From assembly GCA_947471745.1 (NCBI GenBank), contig CANJKZ010000010.1:2699501-2763500 (forward strand): a stretch of 64,000 nt of DNA, written 5' to 3'. The DNA is from Closterium sp. Naga37s-1 (taxonomy: Eukaryota; Streptophyta; Zygnematophyceae; Desmidiales; Closteriaceae). Of the stretch, positions 10,750 to 21,850 are shown piece after piece. The notes beneath the pieces are model-generated. The model saw nothing but the letters and a program-made list of their open reading frames with translations, searched no databases and was not told the DNA's origin. The translations under genes were made by a program, and so were the position numbers. Position 1 is the first letter of the stretch, and each line of letters starts with the position of its first letter.

Positions 10750-13700
10750 GAAAAATGGCGCGAACATGGTCGCCGATTCGTCCGACAACAACCCGAAGAG
10801 CAACGGCTGTGCGGAGAAGAAGAAGGAGCGCACCGCGGGCCAGTTCTTCCATGTCGGATTCAAGGGGGAGCAAGGAGACTGCTCTACCAAGGTTGGAGCA
10901 GAGCTGCACCCCTTGGACGATGACGCCGCGCAACTGGACGACGTACGCGCTGCACCGGTCAACGAGGTGTGCTCCGCCTCTGGATACGCACTGAAGGTGG
11001 TTGGTGCGGGACGAGCTGCGTTGAAGGGAGCGGATGGCAAGCCGGTGGTGCTACACGACGTTCTCCTTGTACCTGATCTCAAGGTCAACCTCATCTCTTT
11101 CCGTAAGCTTGCCAAGGCTGGGGTGAGCACTTGCACGGATGGGGCTCGCACTTACAAGGGGCAGCTGGGCAATCGGGTGCTTTGGGATCTGCACAAGAGC
11201 AAGGACGTGTACAGATCCATGTGGCAGCTGCCGGCGTTGGGGTGGCACAGTCAGGGGCACGTTGGAGAAGGGTCTACATCCCAGAGAGAGTGCAACGCCG
11301 TTGAAGGGGTTGGTGTGAAAGTGTCTGCCAGATCTGGGGAGACGGATTGGGCAACGGCACACCAACGCTTGGGGCATGTGGCAATTCCCTTGTTGAAGCA
11401 GTTGGAGAAGAATGGAGCCGTTAAGAGACAGAAGCTGAATGGACTGCCACCAGACGATAACTACGAAATATGTTTGCTCTCAAAGTTTACCCATGTTCCC
11501 TTCGATAGTGTGGCTGGCAGGAGTAAGAAGCCTTTGGAGCTGGTTCACATGGACTTGGTGGGGCCGCTGTCAGTGCAAGGGCACAAGGGAGAACGGTATT
11601 TTCTAACCATTGTGGATGATTGGAGCAGACTCGTGTGGGCGTATCCGCTAAAGCGAAAGGACCACACCGCCATCACGATACGGGAGGATTGGCTGCCATT
11701 CGTGGAGAAGCAAGCGGAGTGTGTGGTGAAGCGGATTAGGACAGACCGGGGTGGTGAGTTCCTTGGAGCTGAGATGACGGCCTGGCTCAAGAAGTAGGGC
11801 ATTCAGAGGGAGCTGACCACAGCTTACACCCCGCAGTCCAACGGTGTAGCAGAACGGGCGAACTGGACCATTTTGGAGACAGCTAGGGCGCTGCTCATAG
11901 AATCAGGGGTGGGCGATTCCATGTGGCCCAATGCTGTCCTATCGTGGCTAGGAACGGGGTGCTCACTAAGATTGGGGATGACTCGTAAGTGCCGTTGGAG
12001 AGGTGGCTTGGGAGGAAGCCGCCGGTGGACATGCTGAGGGTGTTCGGTTGCATGGCAGTCGCCCACGTCCCCAAGACCTACCGCAGTAAGTTGGGGGCGA
12101 GTGCAGTCTGGTGTGTGCATTTGGGGCTGGCTGCTGAGAGCAAGGGATGGCTGCTGTGGAACCTTCCAAGGGTGTGTTGTTTGACAGCAGGGATGTGAAG
12201 TTTGTTGAGGGCATGACGTATGGGAGCTGGGAGAAACAGCTGGAGGCCAAAGTGTCCCAGTAGATGGAACAGATCACCATGCAGCTGGACCTGACTCCTA
12301 GTGTGTGGGAGGAGGGAGAGGAGCTGCAAAAGGTGGTGATGGAGAGAAGGTGCATGAGGCACCTGCTGGTGGAGAAAATGGTGTGGGAGACTAGCGGTAG
12401 CACTAGTGGAGCTGCTGGATCCGGAAGAGGAGAGCAGAAGCAGGGGAAAACTAAGGTTTCTACGCAACCATCAAGGAGGAAGTTGAAGGGTGTCGTTATG
12501 AGGGGATGGGAGACACTCGTTTTCAGGCCAGGACGTACCCGTATGGCCATGAAGAAGCTGACAGCATGATCAGGTGTAGCAGAGCAGCAGCTTGGGACCG
12601 AGGAAGCAATGCTGGTTCTACATCAGGGCTATGACTCGGAAAAGGAGGATGAACCTGCCTACTGTTTTCTTGCCCCTGCACCAGAGGAACCAGCTAGCAT
12701 GGAGGAGGCATTAGCTGGACCAGATAGGGATAAGTGGCTGGATTCTAGGGATGCTGAGTACCAGAGCCTGCTAGAGATGGGGACATGGGAACTGGTGGTG
12801 CTGCCTGAGGGGAAGAAAGCGGTACAATGCAAGAAGGTGCTGAGGATCAAAACCCATGACAAGGGCAGGTCACTATCTACAAGAGTAGGCTGGTGGCTAA
12901 GGGGTTTATGCAGAAGGAGAAGCAGGAGTTCAATGAGATCTTTGCTCCTACTACCAAACCCCCTACCCTAAACCATGAAGGAGATCCAGAATATGCAGCA
13001 GCAGCTGATGGAGAACTTCATGTGCAAGAACCTTGGGGAGGTAAAGTACTACCTCGGGATGCACGTGGAGAGGGATCCAGATCACAGGTGGTTGAAGCTG
13101 CACCAGGAGAAGTTCATCAAGGAGCTGGGGGAGAAGTATGGGATTGAGAATGAGCGCAAGGTTGCAACTCCCCTGCTAGCAGAATTCAAGCTTGCGAAGG
13201 CTGCAGAGGATGAAGGGGTTGAAGCCAAGGAGCAGCAGCAATTTCAGTCCTTGGTGGGCCGCCTCTTGTATGCAGCGGTTCACACGAGGCCCGACATCTC
13301 TTTCTCGGTTGGGCAGCTGGCAAGGGTGGTGCAGAATCCATCAAAGGAGCAGGTGGACGCAGATGAGCGTGTGGTGAAGTACCTGAACTCTCACCCAAAC
13401 ATTGGAGTTCAATACTCGGCATCTGCACAGGTGAAGCAGAAAGGGGTTGAGGTGCTGAAAGAGAAGTGAGAGAGGCTTGGAGAAGGCAAGCTCTTTCTCA
13501 CTTGCTTTACCGATGCTACGTGGGCTTCTGAGAAGGAGGATTCCTCATCTATAGGAGGATACATCTGTGTAGTTGGGGGAGGACCTGTTAGTTGGAGGTC
13601 AAAGAAGCAGACGGAGACGGCACTCTCTTCAGTGGAATCAGAGTACATGGCGATGTTCTATGGGGTGAAGGAGGTGATTTGGCTGAGGAGGCTGTTAGAG

Positions 13701-13965
13701 GAGATTGGCCAGGAGCAGAAGGTTGCTACGCCGCTGTTCTGTGATAGCAAGGGGGCTCTTGGGATGGCCAGGAACACTGTGCTTCAACGGCTCAACAAGC
13801 ACATGCGTATCAAGTGGCACTGGCTGCGTAAGGAGGTGAAGAGGGGGACGGTGAATCCGATCTACATCAAGACTCACCAGCAGCCAGCAGACTTCCTCAC
13901 CAAGAGGCTTGCGGATGAGCCTCATTGGCGTTGTGTGCGCATGAGTGGAATGAGCAAGAACTAGC
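10750..13965 (+). pseudogene. pol region of the family B copia element (protease, integrase, RT, RNase H)
   Basis: Visible parts in copia order are these. Protease/pre-integrase lies at about 10850-11480: VLLVPDLKVNLISFRKLAKA, then the HQRLGHVAIPLLKQL zinc-binding HH segment. The integrase core lies at about 11540-12060: MDLVGPLSVQGHKGERYFLT, then RTDRGGEFLGAE with the second catalytic Asp, and the later DMLRVFGCMAVAHVPK. RT segments lie at about 12660-13110 (WDSRD...LLEMGTWELVVLP; NLGEVKYYLGMHVERD). RNase H lies at about 13500-13960 (CFTDATWASEKEDSSSIGGY; CDSKGALGMARN; ADFLTKRLADEPHW). Broken in several places. Confidence 0.85.
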
Positions 13966-14006
13966 ATGGAATGATGGGGATGCAGCCGGCAGGCTAAGGG
14001 GGAGTG

Positions 14007-15093
14007 TGTTGGGTGCAAATTCACATTGCACGACATCCTACCGTCTGTTTGTACGAGTATGCGTGTCCGAATGCATTTGGGTGTGAATGGAATGTTCGTG
14101 TGTTTGCTTTCTTTCGCAATTTTCACTTGATGCATTTGCAGGTACTCGTGCAATGTGCTCTTCGGCACAACATTGCACGCGCTATGAACAGTGCAAGCAG
14201 AAAGGACGAGCTCGCAAAGGAACCCAAGATGGAAGCTTTGCAGTTCGGTTGATTTGAATGCGCGGATTCAGTTATATCCAACTCGGTATTGTACTGTTTC
14301 GTTTGGCTAACTATTGTGTAGCAAGGCAGGCACTATAGGGGTACAAGTTAGGTGAAGGTTGGATGTTGTTTGTCTGTATCTACATGCTACAGGGCCAGGG
14401 GGAACAAGCAGAACCTAAATTTGGCTGCTTGGGCAAGGACAAAACAGGTTGTGTTTTTAGGACCTGAACCTGGTTGTTGTTTTCCCAGGTTGGAAAAACA
14501 TAACAAGAGGTTGTTTACCAACCTACCACCTGCTATTTTGTCCAGCCAGGTTGGTTCTGTTGCTTGGAATCATTTGGGATCATCCCTGGTTGTTCCCAGG
14601 TTGATTTTCAAGGTCATTGCTAGCTAGAACTATTTTTTTCTTCTCTGTCTGTACCTGGATATCGTGAAATTGATTCGCGCGAATTCCTTCCTTGCTGGAA
14701 TTTCGTTTCTACGCGGTGCGACCGCAGAATGCTACCGAGTCAACGTTAGCAGACTAGCACTACGACGCTAAGCAAACGCTGTACGAGCCATAACTTTGTC
14801 AGAAGTTTTCGCGAGGCAAATTGGCACATTTTGAAGCTCTTGGAGCGAGCTTTGATATAGCAAATTCTCAGCTTAATCCAATTGAGGGTCTGCACAATAC
14901 GCTGCACGACGATCAAGATACTCTTGCTAATTTGGCTAAGTCATTCTTGACTCCTCTCTCTACAAACTCGGACCCGAGAAAAGGGGCTGGTCTTGTACCA
15001 GGCACCCAAGGACCCTTGGAGGTGACCCCGAGGAGAGGTTTTAAGTTTGATCAAGTCATAAAAGCCTGAGTTTATTAGGCCCTTACACCAACA
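14007..15093 (+). repeat. 3' LTR of the family B element
   Basis: Starts TGTTGGGTGCAAATTCAC right after a polypurine stretch (GGCTAAGGGGGAGTG, 13993-14006) and ends CCTTACACCAACA. It aligns with 7969-9694. The middle shares the palindrome-rich segment around CCAGCCAGGTTGG (14540-14600) with the 5' copy. Confidence 0.87.
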
Positions 15094-18000
15094 GCTTCTA
15101 GCTCCCAGCTCCTAGCTCCTAGGACCATTTCCTCCTCGTTTCGACCTAAGTTCTTTGCCTGTTTTCTCCTTGCGCTCCTAGCTTTTTTCGCTCCTCGCTC
15201 CTAGCTCTGTTTGCTCCATGCTCCAGCCGTTCCTAGCCTGGCTACTCCTAGCTCTAGCCGCTCCTGGCCTAGCCTCTATCATGGAGTCCTTCCGCCGCCT
15301 TCGTTTTGATGCGGATGGCCACCCCATCGATTTTAGTACGTGGCTCCGCAAGGCTCAGCACCACCTTTTTAGTCAGCATTAGGACGGTGCCACTTTGTAC
15401 GCATACGCATCTGGCGCACTCCGCGCCCCAGCCCCTTGCCTGCTGAGCCTATTCCTACTCCCTAGGCGTAGGTGGACTATGATCGGCGGTTCTTGGCGTG
15501 TGACGTCTGGGACTCTCGTGACGCTGCGGCTGCTCTGGAGCTGACGGACCATCTCCCACCGATTGAGGCCGTTCACTTCTCCCAAGAGGAGACTGCGAAG
15601 GGGTGTTATGATGCTATCGTTGCGCGTTATTTCACCTCTTCTTCTGCCTCCCTTGGTCACCTTCTCATGCCTTGTGTGTTTCCCGACCTTGGGTCGATTG
15701 CGACTGTCTCCGACCTTGCCACTCACCTGCGTTCTCTCGACACTAGCTACCGTACAGCCTGCATTGAGGCTGAGCTTCTTCTTGCCCCCCCTTCTATGTG
15801 GCTCACCGTGCACTGGCTAGTCACTCGCCTCCCTAACCGCCTCTCCTCTACCCATGACGTGCTTCTTCAAAAGCACCCCAGTGAGCTTACGATTGATCTT
15901 CTCAAGAGCACTCTCTCGAAGATCGAAAGTAACATCCTTTCTGTTGCCTCTGCCACTTACACAGTAGCTCCCCGTCTCTTTGAGGGGTGTGATTTCCCTC
16001 AGCTTCCCGCCTTCACTACTACTCGTTCCATTGTTGCGGTGTCTTTCTCAGAGGAGACTTGCAGTTGTTCCTGCCGCTAGTTGGCAGAAACGGGGCAAGG
16101 GTGGCAAGAAAGGGGGGTGGCGGTGGAGGTGGCGGAGGTGGAGCTAGGGGTGGCAGTGGTGGTGACGGAGGCGCTACTGGTGCGCCTGGTGGAGGAGACC
16201 CTGGAGGCGGCCCGCTAGGTGGAGTTGTTGCCGCGAGGGGTGGTCCGGGAGCCCAGCAGCAGCAGTCAAAGAAGCAGCTGCCACAGCAGGGACAGCAGTA
16301 GCAATAGCAGGGACAGCAGTAGCTGCAGGCACCGCATCAGGTTCAGCCGTGAGGGCCTCCACAGCAGTGGGGTTCGCAGCAGCACTCCCCCCCCCCCCCC
16401 TCCCGCAGTAGTGGGGACCTGGAGAACCAGGGAGCACTGGCCACAGCGGCAGCTCTGCCAGCTGGGGCCCCCGCCTCGCTAGGCACGACTCTGGCCCCTA
16501 CGACTACCGGATCCTCACGGGACCCGGTATTCCTTGTGTCTGCGGGCGCAGCGACCACCCTGTAGCGCAATCTTTCGGCGCCTCGACAACATTTACTGTG
16601 CGCGTCACAGCTACGCGGGACGCATCCCGCGCTGTTAGCCCATAAGATTCATGTATTTGAACTGTCTATGGATGAGGCTCGTCAGTATGCTTTGTATGCT
16701 GATGTTGACTGTAATGTTGATGAATCTTTTTGCTCGCGTCTTCCTATACTAGGACTCCTGCCTGTTGCTAGTGTATACTTTTGTCTTTCTAGTCTAGGTG
16801 CTTGTGTTGCTGCACTAGGTGCATGTGTAGCTACCAGACCAGGTGCACCTCCGGGTGAGGCGTCCCTGTCTTTCACCCTGGACTCTGGCACGTCCAAGTG
16901 CTTCTTCCGCCACCACACGACTCTCACGCCACTCCTTGCTCCTGTTCTGGTAGCTCTTGCTGATCCTACCTTAGGACCAGCCGTTGCACGCAGCTCCACC
17001 ACCCTCCCGTGCCCTGTTGTCCCTTCTGGTGTCCTCTGAGGTCTCCACATCCCCTTGTTCACTTGGAACTTGGTGGGTGTTGGATACCTTCAGGATAGAG
17101 GGATCGTCGTTACCTTTCTGGGGCACGGGAGGACTGCAGTCTGTACGGACGCTGCCACAGGTGTCGTTCTTGCCATGTTCACCAGAGAGCCTCGCTCCTG
17201 TCTCTATGTTCTGCACACCGGGTACTCCCGGGTAGCTACTTCCCTCAGGGTGCTGTGTCTGGTCAGATTGCTGTGTCCGGTCAAGTTGCTGTGTCCGATT
17301 AGGTTGCTGCGTCTTGCTCCTGTCGGTCCCTCTCCCACCCGACAATCTTGTGGCACCACCGTCTAAATACCCGTCCCTCCCACACCTCCATAGCATGGCC
17401 AGCCAGCGTCTTGTGTCAAGTCTCCCGCAGGTCTTTGAGTCGCTCCCCTGCTCGCATGCACCGCAGTGCACTCCTTGCGTCGAGGGTCGGCTGCGCGCCA
17501 CTCCTCACTCCTCCTCCCTTCATCCGACCACCGCTCCCTTCCAGACCCTCCACTTGACGTCTAGGGCAGAGACCCTCGCCTTGGATCCAAACGGGAGCGC
17601 TACTTCCTCGTGGTCGTTGACGACTACTCCAGGTACACCACGGTGTTTCCTCTCGCAAAGAATTTCGAGGTGACTTCTACGCTGATCCGATGGCTCCACT
17701 GAGGGCACTCGTGGTAGTCGTGTCAGTTGTCTCCACTCCGATTATGGGTATGAGTTCCGCTCCAACGTACTTGCCGGTTTTTGCGGCAAGCAGGGCATCA
17801 CACAGTCCTGGACGATTTCGGAGTCTACACAACAGAATGGGGTTGCTGAGCGTCACATTGGCTTGGTCATGGAGATCGCCCGCACCTCCATGATCCATGC
17901 CCGTGCGCCCCATTTTGTGTGGCCCTACGCAATTCGCTACGCCACGCACCAGCTGAACCTCTGGCCTCGTGTCTCACTACCAGGGGATTCACCGACCAGC

Positions 18001-18600
18001 CTTTGGACCGGGTCCCCTAGTGTTGCACGGAGTTTCACGTCTGGGGATGCCTTGCGCTTGTCCGTGACACCTCTACGGATGAGCTCTCGGCTCGCGCCAT
18101 CTCTAGTGTCTTCCTTAGTTTCTCGGTGGACTCTCCCGACTTTGAGTTTTACCACCCGCCCCTCCACCGTTTCCTCGACTCCCGTGACGTCCGGTTAGAC
18201 GAGTCGGTGTCCTACTACGCTCGCTACTCCTGTCGAGGCCTCCCGCCCCCCCCCTTCTCCCCTTTTCCTCGCGCCCTCCTCCTCCTGCTTCCGCTCCTCC
18301 GGTACCCCCACCCCAGGGTCTTGCCCAGTCAGGTATGTCTTACGCTACCCCTCTACCCTCGGTCGCGCGTCAGGTAGTGTCTCCCTCCCCGCAGTCCTCC
18401 TCAGCAGCAGCAGCTGCTGCTACTACTACTGCTGATGCCATGACTCCTCCTCTACTCTCTCCTGGTGCGGCTGTGACTCCTCTTCTACTTTCTCCTGACG
18501 CTCCGACTGGGCCGGCTGCTGCTGCTACTGTTGTGCCCTCTCAAACCGCTCCCACTTCTTTCTCTCCAAATGAGCAAGATGCTGCTTACGGGTCAGGAAA
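15094..18600 (+). mobile_element. Family C copia fragment, 5' half (gag to integrase)
   Basis: A leader rich in CTAGCTCC repeats (15094-15280) precedes a gag starting MESFRRLRFDADGHP at 15281. The gag core continues to about 16080 (LATHLRSLDTSYRTACIEAE; LTIDLLKSTLSKIE). A poly-Gly linker at 16090-16260 follows, then a protease (about 16860-17030; SFTLDSGTSKCFFRHHT), pre-integrase and integrase segments (about 17330-18200; ARTSMIHARAPHFVWPYAI), and a Pro/Ser/Thr-rich linker (18200-18600). RT and RNase H are absent: at 18600 it meets an inverted copy of the same kind. No 5' LTR is evident. Broken, many breaks. Confidence 0.8.
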
Positions 18601-20880
18601 TTGACAGTGCGCGGTGTAGGCGCCGAGGTGCCAGCGCCTCCCACTCCAGCACCCCCAGAACCAGAACCTCTACCGACAACACCCCCAGGGCCTCCAGTAC
18701 CTCCAACAAGAACAACCCCAGACTCCGCAGCGACCGGCCGCGGAGGCGAGCGGGGAAGGAACTGCAGGAATGACGGGAAGCCAGGGGGTGAGGCGAGGCG
18801 AGGCTGGCGACTCGAGGCAGCAGTGTCCTCCACTACAGAGGCCTCCACACCCACACCCCCTGCACCCCTAGAGCCGGAGCCACCAGCTCCAGCAGCCCCA
18901 ATGCCCTCACCCCCCGCAGCTGCACCTCCCCAACCCCAGACACAACAGAGACTGGACACTGCGGGGGAGACAAGTGGGGAGTGACGTGCGACACACCTGA
19001 CGGGGTAGGACGCGAAGGGGGGGGGGAGGGGGGGGGGGGGGGGGGGGGTGGGGGGGCGACCGGGGGGGGGGGGGGGTCAGTGGTGAGGAAGAGCGGGGGG
19101 TAAAAGGTCTCAGAATTTCGGTGGGGGCGACTCCTGTAGTAACTGACTGACTCGTCGAAAGTGGCGGCGTCCTGGAAACTGAAGAAATGGCAGGTAACTG
19201 GGTCGTAGAACTGCCAGCCGGAGGTGTCGAGTGGGAAGCCAAGAAAGACACAGGCACGAGTCGCGGAGACAACTTGTTCACGCCAGGGGCGCGAACGTGG
19301 GCCAAGGAACCCCAGATGCGATAGTCAGCTGCTACACCCGGAGAACCTGTCCAAAGGGAGACCGGCGTCACCCAAGGCCATGCGTCACTAGGCACAGGTT
19401 CAGCTGGTGCGCGGCGTAGCGGACTGCTTGAGGCCACAGGAACTGGGGGGCACATGGAGGTCCGAGCAACCTCCATGACCAGGCCGATGCGTCACTCGGC
19501 TACCCCGTTCTGCTGCGGCGAATCTGGTAGTGTGTAAGACTGGATGATCCCCCGACCCTGACAAAACGTCTCCAAGCGAGTGGAAGAAAACTCACCACCA
19601 CGGTCCGAGTACAGGCGGAGCCCACAAAGGGCCTGGGCGTCACCCCTTGTTAGTAGCGACGGCTCGAGGACGGTAGGCATGTCGACCTTCCGTCGCAAAG
19701 GTAAAACCGTGGTGTAGCAGGAGTAGTCGTCCACCACAATCAGGAAGTAGCGCTCCTAACGTGGGCCACGGACTAGGGAGGGGCCCCAGACATCCAAGTG
19801 CAGGGTCTGGAAGGGAGCCGTGTTGGGGGGGAACGATGAGGAGGGGCGGCGACTCCGGGAGACCTGAGACCAAACGGTGACATACCATCCTACTAAGACG
19901 TGGGAACGATAGGTGACCTAGACGGTTGGGTGAGTGACCGACAGTCGCACGACACAGCAGCTACCTGACCTGACCTGACCAAGTGTGGTGAAACCTAGTG
20001 TGTAGTGGGTACAGACCAGAGCCCAGCTCCCTGTGGAAAGTGGCCAGAGGCACTCTAGTGGCACCGACTGTGCGCAAGGCAACTGGCTCGTCCAGAGAGA
20101 TAATAGCGACAACTCCAAGGTCGTGGAGGTGACTGACACCCACCATGTTCTTAGTGAACGAGGGGGTGTAATAATCTATGATAAACCCAGAGGGAGCCGC
20201 CGGACACCTAGAGGGTGCTGTGGGCAACTACAGATCCCACGAAGGGGTCAGCCAAGGCAACAGTGACTGGAGTGTGTAGTGGCGTGAGGTCGGTGTTGTC
20301 GCGAAAGAAACAGCTGGACGCTCCAGAGTCTAGGGTGAAGGAAAGCTGTGGAGTCGGTGAGGTCGCACCTGAGCCACTGACAAAGGCCGGTACTAGAAAA
20401 GTGGCAGCAGCAGCTCCCACACTAAGAACCTTTGAGGCGCCTGGACTGGAAACTACGCAAGCACCAAGACTCGAAACACAGCTGCAGCCCCCACGTACCG
20501 GTGTGTGTACTGGCCAAGTCCGACACGGCCCCGCGGTGATGGCTGCCACTGGCGCTGCTGCTGAACCTGCAGCCTCTGCTGCCGCTGCGGCCACAGATGC
20601 TTCAGCCATGGCTGCTGTCGCGGCCATGGCTGGTGCTGTGGCCACTGGTGCCGCGGTCACTGGTGTCGTAGCCACTACTGCTGCTGTGGCCACCGGTGCT
20701 GCTGCCACCACTGATGCTGCGTCTCCACCACTGTCGCCACATCGAAATCGCATGTTAGTACGGGGGTAGGGGCCAGTCGAGGTGGCAGTACCAGCGGTAG
20801 GTGTCAACGAGTGCGGTGGGGAGCGGTCTAGTGTGATAGGGAGTGTTTTATTGTGGTGGGGAGCGATCAAGAGCGGTCAG
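18600..20880 (-). mobile_element. Family C copia fragment, inverted (protease to integrase)
   Basis: Read on the minus strand, an Ala-rich linker (about 20800-20450) leads to a protease at about 20350-20230 (LSFTLDSGASSCFFRDNTD). A segment VSHLHDLGVVAIISLDEPVA (about 20140) parallels the family C copy at 17090. The integrase core is at about 19740-19490 (MVDDYSCYTTVLPLRRK; LYSDRGGEFSSTRLETF; QQNGVAE). The later integrase (about 19480-19160) and a Pro-rich linker reach 18600 (FLTRKQHLAHLERKKWERFE). Same architecture as 15094-18600 in opposite orientation. Broken. Confidence 0.78.
19016..19078. repeat. Poly-G tract
   Basis: About 60 bases that are almost pure G, with a few A, T and C interruptions. 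They lie in the part of the inverted family C element that encodes its Pro-rich linker on the other strand. Runs this long readily form G-quadruplexes and are prone to length errors in sequencing. Confidence 0.9.
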
Positions 20881-21850
20881 GTGCGGTAGGGTAGATATAG
20901 CAACCTAGAACTGGATGAATGAATGACTAGAATGAGCAAGTAAAAGGGTAGACATAGCAAACCTAACCCTAGCACTAACCAAGGTGCACCACCAAACAAG
21001 CCATTGAATAACTACACAAACACTAACAACAAACAGTTATATGAACCACGCAAAACATAGTTTGACACGCCCCCTGGATTGTTTGCAAGTAGAAGTGTAG
21101 AGCGCCCGTGAAAGGGGGGGTGCACCAAGGACAGGCAGCGGAGAGGAAGACGGCAGAGAGGTAAGTGAGGAGGAGGAAGCGAGAGAGAGAGAGAGAGAGG
21201 GGAGAGGAAAGGAAAGGAGAGAAGTAAGGAGGAGGAGGTGAGAGAGGGATGAGGAGAGGAGTTGAGGGGGAGCCACCCGTGTCGAAACCATCTTACTAAC
21301 CCTCTTTTACAAAGGAGGAGGTGAGAGAGTGATGAGGAGAGGAGGTGGGGGGAGCCAAGCACCAAATACCCATTCAACAACCCCCCTTAACCTCACCCCC
21401 CATTTCAGCCGCCCCCTGGGACCGCACCCCCTCCCCCCCTTCCTTCCTCCAGCCCCTGCCCCACCCACAGTAGTCCCTGCACTGATCTTCACACTGCGGC
21501 CTGCCCCCTCTCTCCCCCACCCCCCGTCCCCGCCACCTCCATCCCACAATAGCAGCCGCGGGAGGGGGGAGACAGGGAAGAGGGTGGTGCTGCAGTGGCT
21601 CATCACGGCCACCCCTTCCACACCACCTCCACCCCCACAGCCGTAGTCGCGGAAGGGAAGGCGACGGGGGAGAGGGAGAGGATAGAAGGACGGGCGGCAG
21701 GGCTGGCGGTTGGCGCTCGCGGCTCGCGCTGGTCCCGGTGCTGGGTTTAGGGTTCTTCTCTTCTTGCTGCGCTGCTGCTCCTCCACCTCAGGTTCTCCCC
21801 CATCCGCAGTTACCCCAGAGACCTCCTCCTCGAAGGCCGCTGCACCTCAT
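20881..21850. other. Unassigned stretch between two minus-strand copia copies
   Basis: 20881-21110 could be the leader or LTR remnant of the inverted family C copy; I see no clear LTR ends. 21120-21360 is purine-rich, with a GA dinucleotide run (21181-21200) and a roughly 45-bp stretch that occurs twice (about 21225-21270 and 21313-21357, spacing about 90 bp). 21380-21740 is pyrimidine-rich and reads as Pro-rich in one frame, with no recognisable domain. No gene is supported here. Confidence 0.5.

Larger units (their letters stand above)
7969..15093 (+). mobile_element. Family B Ty1/copia retrotransposon, nearly full length, broken
   Basis: This copy has a 5' LTR (7969-9694, swollen by a nested solo LTR), a tRNA primer site, gag, protease, integrase, RT and RNase H regions in copia order, a polypurine tract just before 14007, and a 3' LTR (14007-15093). 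LTR ends are TGTT...AACA. By eye the two LTRs differ at roughly one base in eight, which suggests an old insertion. The copy carries several breaks. The five bases on its left (GGATG) and right (GCTTC) do not match, so a target-site duplication is not visible. Confidence 0.88.

Noticed and set aside
20215-20769. Ala-rich plus-strand frame of 184 codons
   Set aside because: It is the mirror of the Ala/Thr-rich linker of the inverted copia copy on the minus strand, where the protease motif lies.
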